Source: Tetrahymena elliotti 4EA
Lineage: Eukaryota; Ciliophora; Oligohymenophorea; Hymenostomatida; Tetrahymenidae
NCBI GenBank assembly: GCA_000231825.2
Contig: JH720322.1
Location: 1-64,000, forward strand
DNA length: 64,000 nt
Reading direction: 5' to 3'
Below, piece after piece: positions 38,639 through 52,374 of this stretch. Numbering within the stretch: the stretch's first letter is position 1; each line of letters begins with the position of its first letter. The notes under the pieces are model-generated. The model saw only the letters and a program-made list of their open reading frames with translations, made no database searches and was not told the DNA's origin. The position numbers and the translations under genes were made by a program.

Positions 38639-39679
38639 TTAAGTTTTTTTTTGTTTATTTTTTGTTTTTTGATAGTTCTATAAATTAAAGCTTTATGATT
38701 ACTACCTGTTTTTCTGATTTAAATTAATAATATTTATCATTTTGTTAACATTTAATTTTAAAAGCTCTAGTATGCTCTTATTTGCCAGAACATTTTAATT
38801 AGAGGAATTCCATTTTTTAAAAATTAAATGAAGTAACTAAAAAAAGTTATAATGAATTGTTACTATTTAGAGATGAGTTAAAAATATAATTTAAAAATAA
38901 ATTATTTTCATAAACTCAAATTAAATCATTAGTTTGTAAAGCAAAAAACTCTTTAAAAAAGTAAAGAAAAAAAATTATTAAATAAATAGAAATTCTGATA
39001 GGATGAAAATATTTAACACACACAAATTAATTAAAATACAATTTTTTGTAATAATATTTTTAAACAACACAATTAACTCATAGAAATTTTATCTGGAAAT
39101 ATATCCTTGAGAGATTTTCAAAAAAATTGTTAACCCAATGTCCCTATAATAAATCTAGTAATAAACAAAAATAAAATCTATTTAAATATTTAAAAATAGA
39201 TTGAAATTTAAATAAAAAAGTAATTTTCTTGTATCTGGATTTAAAACAAAAGATATTCAAAATGAAAATTTAGAATAACTTACTTGTAAAAAATCTAAAA
39301 ATTATATTTAGAAATTTGATGAATGAAATATTTTCTGCTTTTAATCAAATTGGTATAATTTTTATTTAATTTTTAAATTATGAAATAAATAAAGCATGAT
39401 TTTTGATATTTATTGAATTAAATTCTTTTAATCAAAGATTTTTTGCTAAAATTAGTGAAATAAGTTTTAAAATACTTTTTCAATTAGAGCAAAGATATTT
39501 TAATTAATATCTTTTTATTCTAATTTTAATTTTTGGAAAGCTAGCAAAATTAAATGAAATATCAAATAAATTAATAAATCAGGATTTCTAACTTAAATTA
39601 TTTAGGAGTTTTCAAACTTAAAATAACATCTATCCCAAAAATTTTAGATAATAAATATTTAAACAAATAAACAAAAATA
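38639..39679. other. Intergenic spacer in the tandem array
   Basis: About 1 kb of AT-rich DNA between copies 2 and 3. Nothing supported. Confidence 0.45.
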
Positions 39680-42016
39680 TCACTAATTTTTTGATAACGA
39701 AGATAATATTCTTTTATCTATTTTATCTAAATTTTCTTATCTTTAACATTTTTGAAAAAATTTATTAATGTATTTTTATTATTTCTCTTGTGACTACAAT
39801 ACATTAAATTATTCTTTGAAGTGACTGAAAGAAGCGTCCTCTATTTTTATAAAATAAGTTATGTTTTAAAAAGAAAATTTTAATTGAACCTGCTAAACTG
39901 GAATTTATTGGGTCTATTAATTCAATATCCATACCAATTATTTACAACATAGCAAGTTATTCATGATTTAACAAAATCATAATTGCTTTCTTAATAAACA
40001 AAATATCTTTATAAAATGTAAAGAAATCTAAGGAATCGTCAATAAATTTCTCCATTTAATTAAATGTTTATTTTTTCATGCCTTTAGATTCTAAAAAATT
40101 CTTTGGTTTAAATAATCTATTTTATTTATTTTATGTAAATATTGAAACAAAAAAAGCTAAAAAATTTCTTAAGTTAAATAAAAAAATGAATACTTGTAAG
40201 AGTATAGAATTTCCTCAAGCTTAAACTTTGATGAAGAATCATTTAAATTCTTTAATCTTTAGTCTTATAGATTTGTTGTTATCTTTTCTGAGCTCTTTAT
40301 TTGAGAAATTTAGTCTTCAATAGTATTTGATACATTAAATTTCTTAGATCTTTAGTATAATTTAGGTGATAAGGTTTATTTTTAGAACAACTAATCATCA
40401 GAATCTTTCATTCTAAAAGAGAGTTATTTTTCATTTGATTTTCCTCTAAATGAACTTTTAAATAAAAATTTTTCATTTTAGATAACAAAATTTTAAGCTG
40501 TTCCAAAATCTTCAAATTTGCTCTTTATTTTCTGTTCATTAAAAAAGTTTTTTGCTTATATTTTGTCTATTTTTTTTTGATTTTAATCCTCCCCATTTGC
40601 TTGCTAATAGCTTTAATTTTAATTATTTTAGCTTATTTCTTTTTCAATTTTGTTTTCATAATCCTATTCATGAGAATCGTTTATTTGCTTTGGTTAAGGA
40701 GTAATATCCTCTTTTACATAGTCACATTATTATTATTATTATTACTCTATATCAGTTTCTTAGCTCAATAACAATCTAAAAACTCTGTCATTAGATTTTG
40801 GAGTTAGGCAAGGAGGCATGACATTATGTTTTGTTTCTTACTAATCTTCACAAGAATTTTATTTTGATTAATCGTCTTTAATTTTTAATTTATCTTCAGT
40901 TTAATAAGTTTAATTTTAATAATCTATTAAATTATTATGTTTTAAGATTTTTAGATATGTATCAGAAAAAAAGTTTCTAAACAAAATAAACAGTAGATCT
41001 CTTCTAATCAAATTTTATGCCATGTTTCTGCAAAATATGCCTAAGATCAATAATAATGCCAAAGTACTATTGCAAAGAGCTAAAATTTCAGTAAAAAGTG
41101 GATATTAGATGTTAACATGTATCACACTTTCATCTGCATCAATAAAAATTTGGCTGAAATATTAACAGCCAGTATCTTTAATGATTGATTTGCGATCAAA
41201 GGTTTGAGTTGCTAATTGATAAGAGATAAGAGAAGAGTAAGATTTTTTACTTTAAATTAACATGCCCTGACTAACTTATGTAACTTAACTTTGCATTTTG
41301 AATTCATATCCAGAAACGATGTTAACAGAATTCTAAAAAACTTGATTTCTATAAGAGGTTTACATCTATTAAGAAGTTGTGTTGTATTAAGAAGTTTATA
41401 TTTTTATATTTAAGCGATAAGTTGATCTATTAATAAACTCATTAATAGACTCTTCATCTGCACAATTATCTGGAACAAAAGTTTTATACTAATCAGTGTC
41501 TTAGCATCTGTAAGCAAAAATTGTTATGAGGGAAAATGTTTTATCTGCATTGCCTATGCTTAAAGATTATTCAGGAATTTTACTAACATCAATACAGCTC
41601 ATCCCTTTAAGTTCTTAGCTCTAGCATTTGATAATGTCTAATGGCATGCTAAAAGAAGTTGTACTATTTGTGAAAGTATAAGCAGGTACAAAGACAATAT
41701 ATGTTTTATTTTTATCAGCTTGAATCTAATTTAAGTAAGAATATTCTGAGTACATAGAGAAAAAATCAAACCCAAACATCTCATTATTTAATTAGATACT
41801 TACCTAGCTTTTTACAAATGTTTACTACCTAAATTTAGGATCCACTTCCCCACTAAAGTAAAGATAGGATTAATATATAAAATATATTCCAGTTAACACA
41901 ATTATTGAAGTAGTTAGAACCGCACCTATCAGAGTTCTTTTTCTCAACCTCTATCTACTTGAGTTAAATTGTACAGACTCAGAAAATATGTCTAGATCCT
42001 TAAATAATTCCTTCAT
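39680..42016 (-). CDS. Tandem two-membrane-segment protein family, copy 3
   Basis: Starts MKELFKDLDIFSESVQFNSS, with ATG directly at the family N-terminal block. Segment 1 is LIGAVLTTSIIVLTGIYFIY. The ectodomain keeps CQSQELKGMSCIDVSKIPEQ and RCQDTDQYKTFVPDNCADEE. Segment 2 is LCNSTLALLLILGIFCRNMA. The distal cytoplasmic part has LQDQRLKNLNDSSSKFKLEE, equivalent to DKRLESLNDAFLQVKLED of copy 4. It ends NLDKIDKRILSSLSKNQ-TGA, where the Gln is a TAG codon. Introns in the 3' third are implied by the comparison but not all placed. Confidence 0.78.
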
Positions 42017-43756
42017 TTGTTTCTTTTTTCAGTTTACTTCTACTTTCTTTCTTGTTTTTTTTAACTTTTGTGTTTGTTTAATTATTTGTTTATTTTTTTA
42101 TTTATTTGTTCAAGATAATTAGCCCCAACTAAAAAAATAGTTTCTTGGTTTAGGAATTACTTACTGTTTTTAATTTACTATATATATTTTTTCAAAGTAA
42201 TAACTTGTTATTGCAACTCTATTCTAACTATTATGAACTAATAATTGGTGATTTTTTTTTATTTTAAAAAGGAACAAAGCTAAAATAAATTAAATTGTTT
42301 TTATTTTTTTAAAGTATTTATTTAAAATTTTTCAAATATTTCATTTTTATTCTAAAACTATTTAAAGTAAGAATTCAAGGGTTAATAACTAGTTAAGATG
42401 TTGTTATATAACCTTTTTAAAATGGAAAATTAATCCAGAAATTTCTTTTATTGACTTTTCTTTTTCTTAGAAACAAAAACTAACTTTATCAAATAATAAT
42501 TTGAGAAACAAAATATTTTACATTTTCAATATTTTGAAGCAAATAAGCTTTTTAAATCATTTCTTCAGATAATAAAAATGTTATCATGAAATACTTTTTA
42601 GTTAAAAGTAGGTATTTTAAATTACTATTAAATTTACAGAATATAACAATAAATTTTCAAATTCAGTAACTGAATTGTGTATTAATTAATATTAATATCA
42701 ACTTAAAAACCATTATCAGTTTAAAATACATAAAAATTAGAAGAAAATATTTGAAACAAAGATTTTTAAAATATTTCTTTTAGCTATACTTATAATATGG
42801 TAAATGTTTTTAAGAATAGCCAAAAATGCTGTCTATTAAAAAATTAGATGATCTACTGGTGAAATTTTTTAAACTAAAAAGCTTATATGTTTTATTTTCT
42901 TTGTTAATAATTAATTAATAACTTTAAGTGATAAAAATAAAAATTTTGGTGAACACTTAATTAATGATATTGCTAGTAAAAATAGTGAATAAAATTTAAC
43001 CTTAACCAATAATAATCAAGAAAAGAAAAAAGAAATCAGTTAATAATTCAGAAGTTGAAAAAAGTTAAACAAATAATTTTAAAATTTGTCAATTTATTAT
43101 GGATTGGGTAAATTTTAAATTGTAAAAAATACTTAAAATAAATTTCAATTAAGATATAAGGAACTGTAATCTTATTATTTCATAAATTTAAATACTTGAA
43201 TATGCTGTCACTTCAAACTTAATTGAGCTAAAATTCGAAAAACATTACAGTTATGGTTGCGTTTATTTAAACATTTTTATTTAAATCTAAAGTGATACTT
43301 AATAATGAATTTGTAAAAAGTGTATGCAATTAAATTTTTAAAAAAGTAATCTGCAAAGACTAAATAAATTAAGTTAAAACATTCACCAATTCAATTACTT
43401 TAATCTTTTTTCACAACAAAACCCAGCATGAGTTAATATTTTTTAGTGTTCTAAACTCAAAATCATATTTTGAAATTTATTTTTTTCTTACTAATCTTCT
43501 AAAAAACTAGCTTAGATGCATTATTTATCATTATTTCAGTTGAAAAAAAATAATATTATTTGATTTTTGAGATTGGTTTAAATCAATGTAAATTAAGATA
43601 AAATTTGCTATAAATAATTAAGAATGCTTTTTTTTTTGTATGGCTTAAAATTAATTACTACCCTTTATAAACATAAAATATAAATTTTTAAAAAAAGTTG
43701 TGTCTTCAATCACCTCTTTTTTTTCAACCAGTTTTAAGAATAGTAAATTATTAAAA
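42017..43756. other. Intergenic spacer in the tandem array
   Basis: 1.7 kb between copies 3 and 4, the longest gap in the array. AT-rich, with no recognisable family fragment or other gene. Confidence 0.45.
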
Positions 43757-46038
43757 TCATTCATATTTTATAAGCGAAGAGAGTATCCTTTCATCAATAG
43801 TTTCTAACTTTTATCTTTTCTGGCATTTTTCTAGGAATTAATTAATATATTAAATTTATAGTTCTCTTGATTGCAAAACATTATATTGTTCCTTAAAGTG
43901 ATTGGCTGGACCTTTATCTAATTGATAAAAATGATGTCATATTTGATAATTAATAAAATAGAAGTTAAAAACCTGCTTTTGTATTAAAGTCTGTGCCAAT
44001 TATTTGAATCGCAGAAAGCTATTCTTGATTTAATAAGATCATAATCGCCTTCTTTAAAAACAAAATGTCTTTGTAGAATGAAAAGAAATCTAAGCTATCA
44101 TCTATTAATTACTCTATTTAACATTACACTTCTTTTTTTATTCCTTTAGATTCTAAGTAATTCTCTTGGTTACATATTCTAAATTTTAAAAATTTAATTA
44201 AACACTAAATTTCAAAAATAAAACAAATTTTATTACTTTCTTTGGAAAATAATATCCTCAAGCTTCACTTATAAAAAGGCGTCATTTAAACTTTCCAATC
44301 TCTTATCAGTTTGTTGAATCATGCTTTTAATACTTTTTCTCTTCATTTATAGAGATAACATTTTGTTAAAGTGATTTGCTTTGTTATCTTTCACTTCTGA
44401 TTAGGGTATTAATGAAACTTGCTTGAGTAGTCTGTTGTTCGATTCTTTTAGTGGAAGCATCTATTTTAATTACAGCTTTTAAACATTTACATAATTTTTG
44501 AATTGGTTTTTTTGAGTTTCTTTATTTTGTGCTTCTTCAAAATCAACTTGCTTTAAAGGCCATCTTTGAGTATTTTAATTTGTTTTAAAAGTATAGAAAT
44601 CTTAATCTTTATCAGTTTATTGACTATCTATACTCAACGGAGATTCGCAGATAGATTTATTTTTTGGGCTTACTTCTATATCCGTTTTCCCATTAACAGA
44701 TTAACAATCTGATTAGTTAGATTGTTTTAAATTATTTGAACAATCTTCTTTTATATAATCAGATTATTATTCAGACCCATTCTCCTAGTGAATGAATAAC
44801 CTAAATACTCTATCACTTCGCTTTGGTATATAGTGAGGTGGCATTATGTTAGGTTTTGTTTCTGGTTCTTCCTCACTTTAGCTAAGTTGAATTTCATTTT
44901 CTTCTATTTTATATTTATTTTAAGGCTATTTGTTAAAATTAATTAAGTTATTATGCTATAAAACATTTAAATATGCTCCTGAAAAGAAGTTCTTCATTAA
45001 AGTAAAAAAGATGTCCCTTCTAATAAGGTTTTAAGCCATTTTTCTACAAAATGTACCAAAAATAAGAAGAAGAGCTAAAGTACTGTTACAGAGAGCTAAA
45101 ATTTCTGTAAAAAGTGGGTATTAGATACTTATATGGGTTACATTTTCATCTTCATCAATAAAAATTTGGCTAAAATATTTACTACCCTTATCTTTAATAA
45201 TTTACTAGCGATCAAAAGTTTATGTTATCATTTAGTATGAAATCACAGAAGAATATGATTGCTTTGACTAGAGTAAAATACCTTTATTAACTTTAGTTTT
45301 TTAGCTCTGCATCTTGAATTAGTAACCAGAAACAATATTCAAAGAATTTTAAAAAACTTAACTTCTGTATTAAGTTTACATCTGATAAGAGCTTGTGTTA
45401 TATTGAGAAGTTTGTATCTTTATATTTAAAAAGTAAGGTGATTTATTTATAAAGTTGTTTATCAGATTTTCGTCAGCACAATTATCAGGAACAAATTTTT
45501 TATACTAATCAGTATCCTAGCATCTATAAACATACAAGGTTATTAGAGAATATAATTTGTTGGAATTGTCTAAATTTAACTGTTAATTGGGAATTTTACT
45601 AACATCGATACAATTCATTCCTTTCAACTCTTAGCTTTAGCATTTTATAACGTCTAATGGGATGCGAAATGAGGTTGTGCTATTTCTAAAAATAAAAGCT
45701 GGAACAAAGACAATATAGGTTTTATTTTATTTTTCTTAAATTTCACTTAAGTAAGATTACTCTGAGTAGAGAGAAAAGAAATCAAATCCAAACATTTCAT
45801 TATTTACTGCAATTTAGACTTTATTTGACACAAATGATTACTATCTAAATTTAGGTTCCATTTCACCACTAAAATAGTTGTAAGATTGATAAACAAAATA
45901 AATTCCAGTTAGAACAATGATTGAAGTAGTCAAAAATGCTCCTACAATAGTTCTTTTTCTCAGTCTTTGCCTGCTAGAATTGAATTAAATTGATTCAGAA
46001 AATATATCAAAATCCTTAAAAGCTTCAATGAGTTTCAT
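43757..46038 (-). CDS. Tandem two-membrane-segment protein family, copy 4
   Basis: Starts MKLIEAFKDFDIFSESIQFN and ends KLETIDERILSSLIKYE-TGA. The first about 580 residues read without interruption: RQRLRKR, segment 1 (IVGAFLTTSIIVLTGIYFVY), ectodomain (DVIKCQSQELKGMNCIDVSK, RCQDTDQYKKFVPDNCADEN), segment 2 (LALCNSTLALLLIFGTFCRK) and a cytoplasmic region with SVNGKTDIEVSPKNKS and SIKSMIQQTDKRLESLNDAF. An intron after KLEDIIFQRK leads to IEQLIDDSLDFFSFYKDILF and LLNQEQLSAIQIIGTDFN, and another leads to LDKGPANHFKEQYNVLQSRE. It is closest to copy 1 in the ectodomain (FGFDFFSLYSEQSYLSEIQ in both). Its upstream flank is the gene-poor 46-53 kb region. Confidence 0.8.
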
Positions 46039-49000
46039 TTACAATAACTTTTTTAATTAAGTTTTATCTATTTTTCTGAAAGATTTAATTAATTAATATG
46101 TGCATAAGTTTTATACTGTTCTTTTTTTTAATCATCCAATTAAAAGTTTTTTATCATTCTAGTATATATGAATTGAAATAGTATAATTTCCAGTTGTAAA
46201 AGGTAATTGATCACTAATTAATAAATTAAACAATCATATTTCAAATGTTGTTTTTTTATTTAAATTGATTTCATCAAAACAAATTATCGTTATTTATTTA
46301 TAAGTGGAAATAAAACTCAAAATATTATCTATTTGTTACCTAATAGATTATTTGTATATTTTATTTACTAAATTCAAATGAATAATTTCTTCATTAAAAA
46401 GCTTAAAATCTCCTTCACGTAAATATGAATAAATTTACTAAAATTTGCTTTTAAATTATGAACTTTTCAAATTATTTTAGTGCTCGTAGGAAATATATTA
46501 TGGGGCATTTTTTAAATTATATCAATAAATTTCAATAAAAACTAGGGAAATTAACATATAAATAATTAGTCTATTGATAGAATAATTATTAAATATCACT
46601 GAATATGTTTTTCATCATGTTTTATGATTAAAAATAGTTTGTTTTTAAAAACTAGAATACTTAAATTGTTAAAAATGAAGATATTTTATTTAATGAAAAT
46701 TATTAAAAATTTAAAGTATTGAGATTTTTTAATGATAACTTATGTAATCTACAATTTTTCTATTTTTGTAAGGTTAATCTTCATTTTATCACTTTTAATT
46801 ATGTTAATAATTTATTACAATTTCATCAATAATATTTTTCAATTTCGATTGAAAGAAATCATTTAAATTATCAGTTAGTGTTAATTAAATTAATAAATAA
46901 AACTTAGAAAGATAAGCATGCATTTACCTAATCTAAAAATTAATCATAAAATTTTATTTAAATCTGTTTATCATTCTAAAATATAATAAATCTAATAAGA
47001 GACCAAATAAAGTTTGAATCATTTTTAATTTAATGGAGTTATATTTAAATAAATTGATACCTTATTACATAAATGTTTTATTTTTTGCTTTCATTAGATG
47101 AATTTATGTGTTTTTTCATAATTTTTAGAGAATAAATTTACTTTTTACTATCATAAGTAATTGTTGATCAAACAAATTTTTCTTAACATAAATTGTAAAT
47201 TGTTTATCTTTTTCTCTTTCTATCATGCTAAATAAAAGTTTACTGCTAAGAATCAAAACACCCATAAAATAAAATAAAACAAATTTTTTTTTGAGAAGTT
47301 AATTTGAAATAATCACTAAAACTAGAAATTATCTAAAAATAACTTTTATATTTTAAAAATGTTTCCTTCAATAACTTTCAATTATTATTTTATAAAATTC
47401 ATACCTCAATTAACTTTTCCATTTATTTTGATTTACTTAGAATATTAAATATTTTAAACTGTCTTTAATTTTAAAACTTAAATAAAAATTGTAAAATTTG
47501 AGTATTCAAATCTTTTTTTAAAAAAGAAATATCAAAAGCAATTAATGCTCACTCATTATTTAAGCTATTAAATCTTCTATCATTTAATGCATTTTGAATT
47601 GTAGAATAGGATGCTTTTTCAGGATTCAATTATTTCTGTGCTGTTTAATTCATATTTGAAAATTTATTTTGACTTTTAAAAATTTATGTTTGCAAATTAC
47701 TTATTTAACCATTTATTAGTTTTTTTATAAAGATAAATAGTTTTGTCTTATTTAGCTCGGAGAAGATTAAAGAAAAATTTAGTTTTATATTGTCTGTAAT
47801 GAACAAAAATATTTTAACTTATAAAATTAAAATTTATTTTTTGAAATCATCTTTTTTTTTATCTAGTGTTTTGAGTAATTTATTACTTTTATCTCAAGTT
47901 TTAAAATTCAAAAACCAGTTTTTGTATGAAATTTTATATAAAATTTGAATTATTTTTTATCTTTTATTTTTTCATAATTATAATAAGACTTGAATTGATT
48001 TTAATAAAGGTATTCCATGTTTTGATTTAAACCTTTTTTTTTGAGTTTTAGCATAAAACAAATATTTCATTAAGCAATTTTTGACTAAATTTTAAGCTTA
48101 AATAAAAATACAATTAATTTAAATTGAGTAAATTAAAAAATTTATTGGACAGCAAGAAATGTTATTTCGTTTTTTAATTTCAGAGTAAATACAAGAAAAA
48201 TTCTTATTTAACTTTTTAATGGTTTATTAAATAATAATGAGTTACTTTAAAAAAGGTATAAGTTGTAATTGCAAACAATTTATTTTATAGTAACTTGATA
48301 CCTGATTTTATAAATAAAAAACTAGAATATAACTAATGTCAGATTATTTTAGGTTCAAGAGCTAGCCAAAATTTTTTAATTTATTAATAATTATTTTTAG
48401 AAAAAAATTTAAATGTCAACTGTAATGAATCAATTGTAGACAACAAAAATTGAACATTAAGATTTCAAAATTGACTGACTGTACTTTGGTACAACAATTA
48501 TTATTTGTAAACTCTTTCTATTGGTAATTTTTTTTGCATAAAGAATAAATAAATAAGAAATTATAGTTTTGAAAAATCATGCTTGTCACATCTTTTCATT
48601 TTTAAATTAAAAATACAAATTGTTGACTTTTTTAATTTTATTTCTAAGTATTTATTTGATTTTTATAAATTATTTTGGTTACAATTTTTAACAGGATTTT
48701 ATTAGTAAATTAGCCTACCCGTGAGAAAATAGACATAATATAAAAATTAAATCTAAGAAATAGATTGATTTCCTAATTACAAACAAGATAAAGAAATTTC
48801 TAAGCAAAACAATAATTGTTAATTCTAATCTAAAAATTCTTTTATGTTATCTATGAATTCTTTTGCATAATTTTAATACTTAGATTTCTCTTAACCAAAC
48901 ATCCTTTTACTTAAATTATATAGATTAGATATAATAAATTGCAATAATTAGATATCACACTGATTGGGTAAATTTATCCTTAAATAAAAAACCATATTCT

Positions 49001-51766
49001 ATTTCAAAATTTTTTTTGTGATATCAAGAAAAGGCAAAAAAAACATTAACCAAATTAATTTTTGGTTGTTACTATTAGCGCTATGAACAACTTGAAATTT
49101 TATATGTTTAAATACAAAATTTTATATTGGTTTGATTAATCATAAGATAATTCTGAAAATCTTATTACAATTGAGAAATTATAATAAATATTTTTGCCTT
49201 CTGTGTGAATTTGTAATCTGTGTCAGAATTTATTATATTACTTTTCATCCTTTTTACAAAGAGTATTTTAATCAAAATTAAATCTAAAATCTGATTTGAT
49301 CTTTTTTCTTTTCTCATTTCCATCAGTTTCTAAACTAATAACAGATAATAGGTTATTGAAAATACAGCTACAATTTATAAAATTTATTTATATTTTTAAT
49401 TAATAAATAATTTTATCAGAAATAATTTTGAAAACAATTTTTATTGTTTTTCGCTCATACCATTTCTTAGTATATCAAAATATTTCCATCATAAATTTTT
49501 TGAAACAAAATTTGATAATGAAGATTTTATTGGAAAGTATACATATAATAAAGCTTATTAATATTATTCAAACAGATAAGGTTCTTTAATTTATATAAAG
49601 TTGTATATATTGTAAAAAACCTTTTATTTTTTTACTGCTTACTTGTTTTAATGTATGATTTAAAATTAAAAAAATATATTTTTAGAGGTGAGTGAGCAAA
49701 TACTTCTTGTAATTTTTATATTACAATTTCTAATATCTTCAACTGCTATACCATTTGTTTTTCAGTCCTTTAAGCATCTAACCGCACTTAGGAATGCATA
49801 ATAAGTTGATTATGTTGTGATAAAATTATAAATTCATTTTAGATTTTGATTTAGTAAATTTTTTTGCGAACTTTTTAAAAAGAAAAAGAAGAAAAAATTG
49901 GATTAAATAGAAATCAGATATATTATATTGTTGAGTTTCAAGAAATTAAATTATTTACAAACTATTATAGTGGAAAGCATATGAACTAAGTATTTTCTGA
50001 ATTAGTTCTTTTTAAATGCTTGAACTTTTTCCAAATAGTCTATCCTTATTTACAGTAAGAAGAATTCTTGTTTAGCTTTATTTTTAATAATTAATCCATA
50101 AAAGCTTGAGCAAAAAACACTCAACATGTTATGTTAATAAATGTATAAAGCTTATAATGTGTTAACCTATTTATAGAATTATTATTGCATTAATTTAGTT
50201 GTAATAACCCCACATTTTTTTAGATGAAAGAGAGCTAGTGCAGTAAAACTAAAATTTTGTTTTTCATTAGAGCCGCCTAAAAAATTAGAATGAGCTGGCT
50301 CGCTGGCTAATTTAAATGTTTAGACAATTATTCTTAATTTCTTCTATGAAATTTTTTGTAAGAATAAAGAAAATTAGTTAAAACTTTACCAAAATTTGTT
50401 TTCCTTTTCTAAAGAAAAGAATTTTTTTTATATTTACATAGAATTGGCCATTTTATATTACCTTTTTAATTTATGTTTAGTTTTTTCATCAATAATCTAT
50501 TGTTAATTTCTGAATATACTGTTAAAAGACGAATGAGAGATTGTAAATAAAAATATTTCTAAAGTTCTAGACAGTAAATAGCCTAATTAGCAAAATTAGG
50601 TTGATTCACAAAATAAAACAAAAACAGAATCAAAATCTAGATGAGATTTAAGGGTTCGAGGTGTTATTATCATTGTGAATTAATTTAAACAGCTAAATTT
50701 TATTCATGCATAATTTTGATAGATAAATAGATAGACTGATTGATTTATTAATTAATATCAAGATTTTTATATTTTTGCAAAAAACAAATTTTGTTACATC
50801 ATAAACAGGCAGCGTGCGAAAATTTACTCAGCTGCATATCAAATTCAACGTATTATTAATTTAGTTTCTAAATAAGATAGAAACTTTATAAAATATTAAT
50901 TCCACTGCAAACACCTTAAAGATTAAGGGACTAACGAAATATAATAATCCTATCAAAATCTCAAAGGAGGTAAATACTCAGAAGTATTGAATATTTACCA
51001 GAGTAAACTACTAGATTTTATAAGTCTCACAAAAAATAATTAATTAGGCTATTTAAAACTCAAAATAAACTATTTTGCATTTATAAAACTGGGTAAATAT
51101 AACATAGACTTACAAAAAATAAATAGAAAATTTTATCACATTTGAATTTATCATTTTGGTTTATATTTAAAAAGTACTCTAATTACTCTTAATTGAAATA
51201 ATTTAAGTAATTTTCAAGCAATAAAAATCCAATCATTTTTATTTTCTATCTTGAAAAATAAATAATCAAGAATACTAAAAGGGTTGTTGTTCATATGGTT
51301 AACTTAAATTAATTTAACAAGAATTTATCGAATACCTTAGAACTATTAAATCAGGATATTATTGAGCACAAAATTAACAAAATTTGAAGTAAGGAGGTAT
51401 ATAGATTAATTAAAGCAGCATAATACTAGTGATAAATTTAAGAAATTAATTTTGCTTATTTAAAGAAAAAATTTCTACACAAGCTTAATCCACTTTAAAT
51501 TAAGGGATGATATATTTTCCTCATTGAAATGAACAAATTTTGTTCATTCTTTCTAAATATATTTCAAGATCTTTTTCTGAAAGCTGAAAATACTGAATAG
51601 TTGCTTAGTTGGATGATATAAATTGATGCTACTAAAAGTTATTGTTTTGTTTTAATTAAAAGACTTTGTTTCCTGATAGCGATTACAGAAAAAAAATTAA
51701 GACGGGTAGAAGAATAAAGTTATCAAATTTAATAAGAATAAATAAGCTTGTAAAAGTATCGTAACT
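46039..51766. other. Gene-poor AT-rich region
   Basis: 5.7 kb without a convincing complete gene. It contains the possible family relic at 47500-47840 and a short plus-strand frame near 50224-50349 (41 codons to TGA, with unusually GC-rich codons) that I cannot assign. The rest is A/T tracts. Confidence 0.4.
47500..47840 (-). pseudogene. Possible relic of the tandem membrane-protein family
   Basis: On the minus strand one frame reads ...KASYSTIQNALNDRRFNSLN, NE, then an in-frame TGA, then ALIAFDISFLKK. This resembles, in order and spacing, the cytoplasmic segment RKSIKSMIQQTDKRLESLND, AF, LQVKLEDIIFQRK of copy 4. The match covers only about 35 residues and is interrupted by TGA, so the call is tentative. 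Its position about 1.5 kb beyond copy 4 on the same strand fits a decayed fifth copy. Confidence 0.3.
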
Positions 51767-52374
51767 TCAAGCTAGCAACTCATCATTTCGGAGGATTGGT
51801 TTGTAAATTAATTTATTGTATGGATAGCAATTTATCTTTTATTCTTCAAGATAGCTATCATTTAATTACTTTTTTAATAAATACTAAATGGTTTCATAAG
51901 GCAAAACAGAATTTTTAAGAAAGTCAAGAATCTTGCACATTTAATTGTAATTGCTTAAAGTTGATTTGCAAAAAGAGTACACTTAATATTTCAATAATTT
52001 TACCTGCGTTTTTTTTACCTTCATTAATAACAGCAAGTAATATTTCTTGTCAGTAGAGCTATTTTTATTGAAATGTTACTATGCATTTTTAATCATGTTA
52101 AATTCATATTTGATTTCCAAAAGCAGTGAATACTGAAAAGTATTTGGTAGATTTTTTATATGTTTTAGCAAAAAAGTTTATAAGGGAATAGAAAATATTA
52201 ATTTTTAATTAGATGTGATGTTTGAATTTAATTGGAAAATTAGCGTAAAAAATTGATTGGATTAGTATCTATTATTTATTACAATTTTACTATATTTATA
52301 AATTCACATTACTCTATATTTAGGCAGTATGAGCTTATTTATGGGGTTTATTAAAATTTAAGCGTGCAGCCCAT
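51767..52374 (-). pseudogene. Coding-like segment in two frames, possible gene or relic
   Basis: A TGA-free frame of 178 codons (52303 down to 51770) contains FNMIKNAQQHFNKNSSTDKK and a C-terminal part with CKILDFLKNSVLPYETIQYL and LNDSYLEEQK. An overlapping frame starts at ATG 52374 with MGCTLKFQQTPQISSYCLNI and EQCEFINIVKLQQIIDTNPI. The charge balance looks more coding-like than surrounding DNA, but the two parts are in different frames and I found no good intron joining them. It may be a broken gene, or chance in a code with one stop codon. Confidence 0.25.

Noticed and set aside
40577..40771. Plus-strand Leu/Ile-rich ORF
   Set aside because: Antisense to the cytoplasmic region of tandem-family copy 3.
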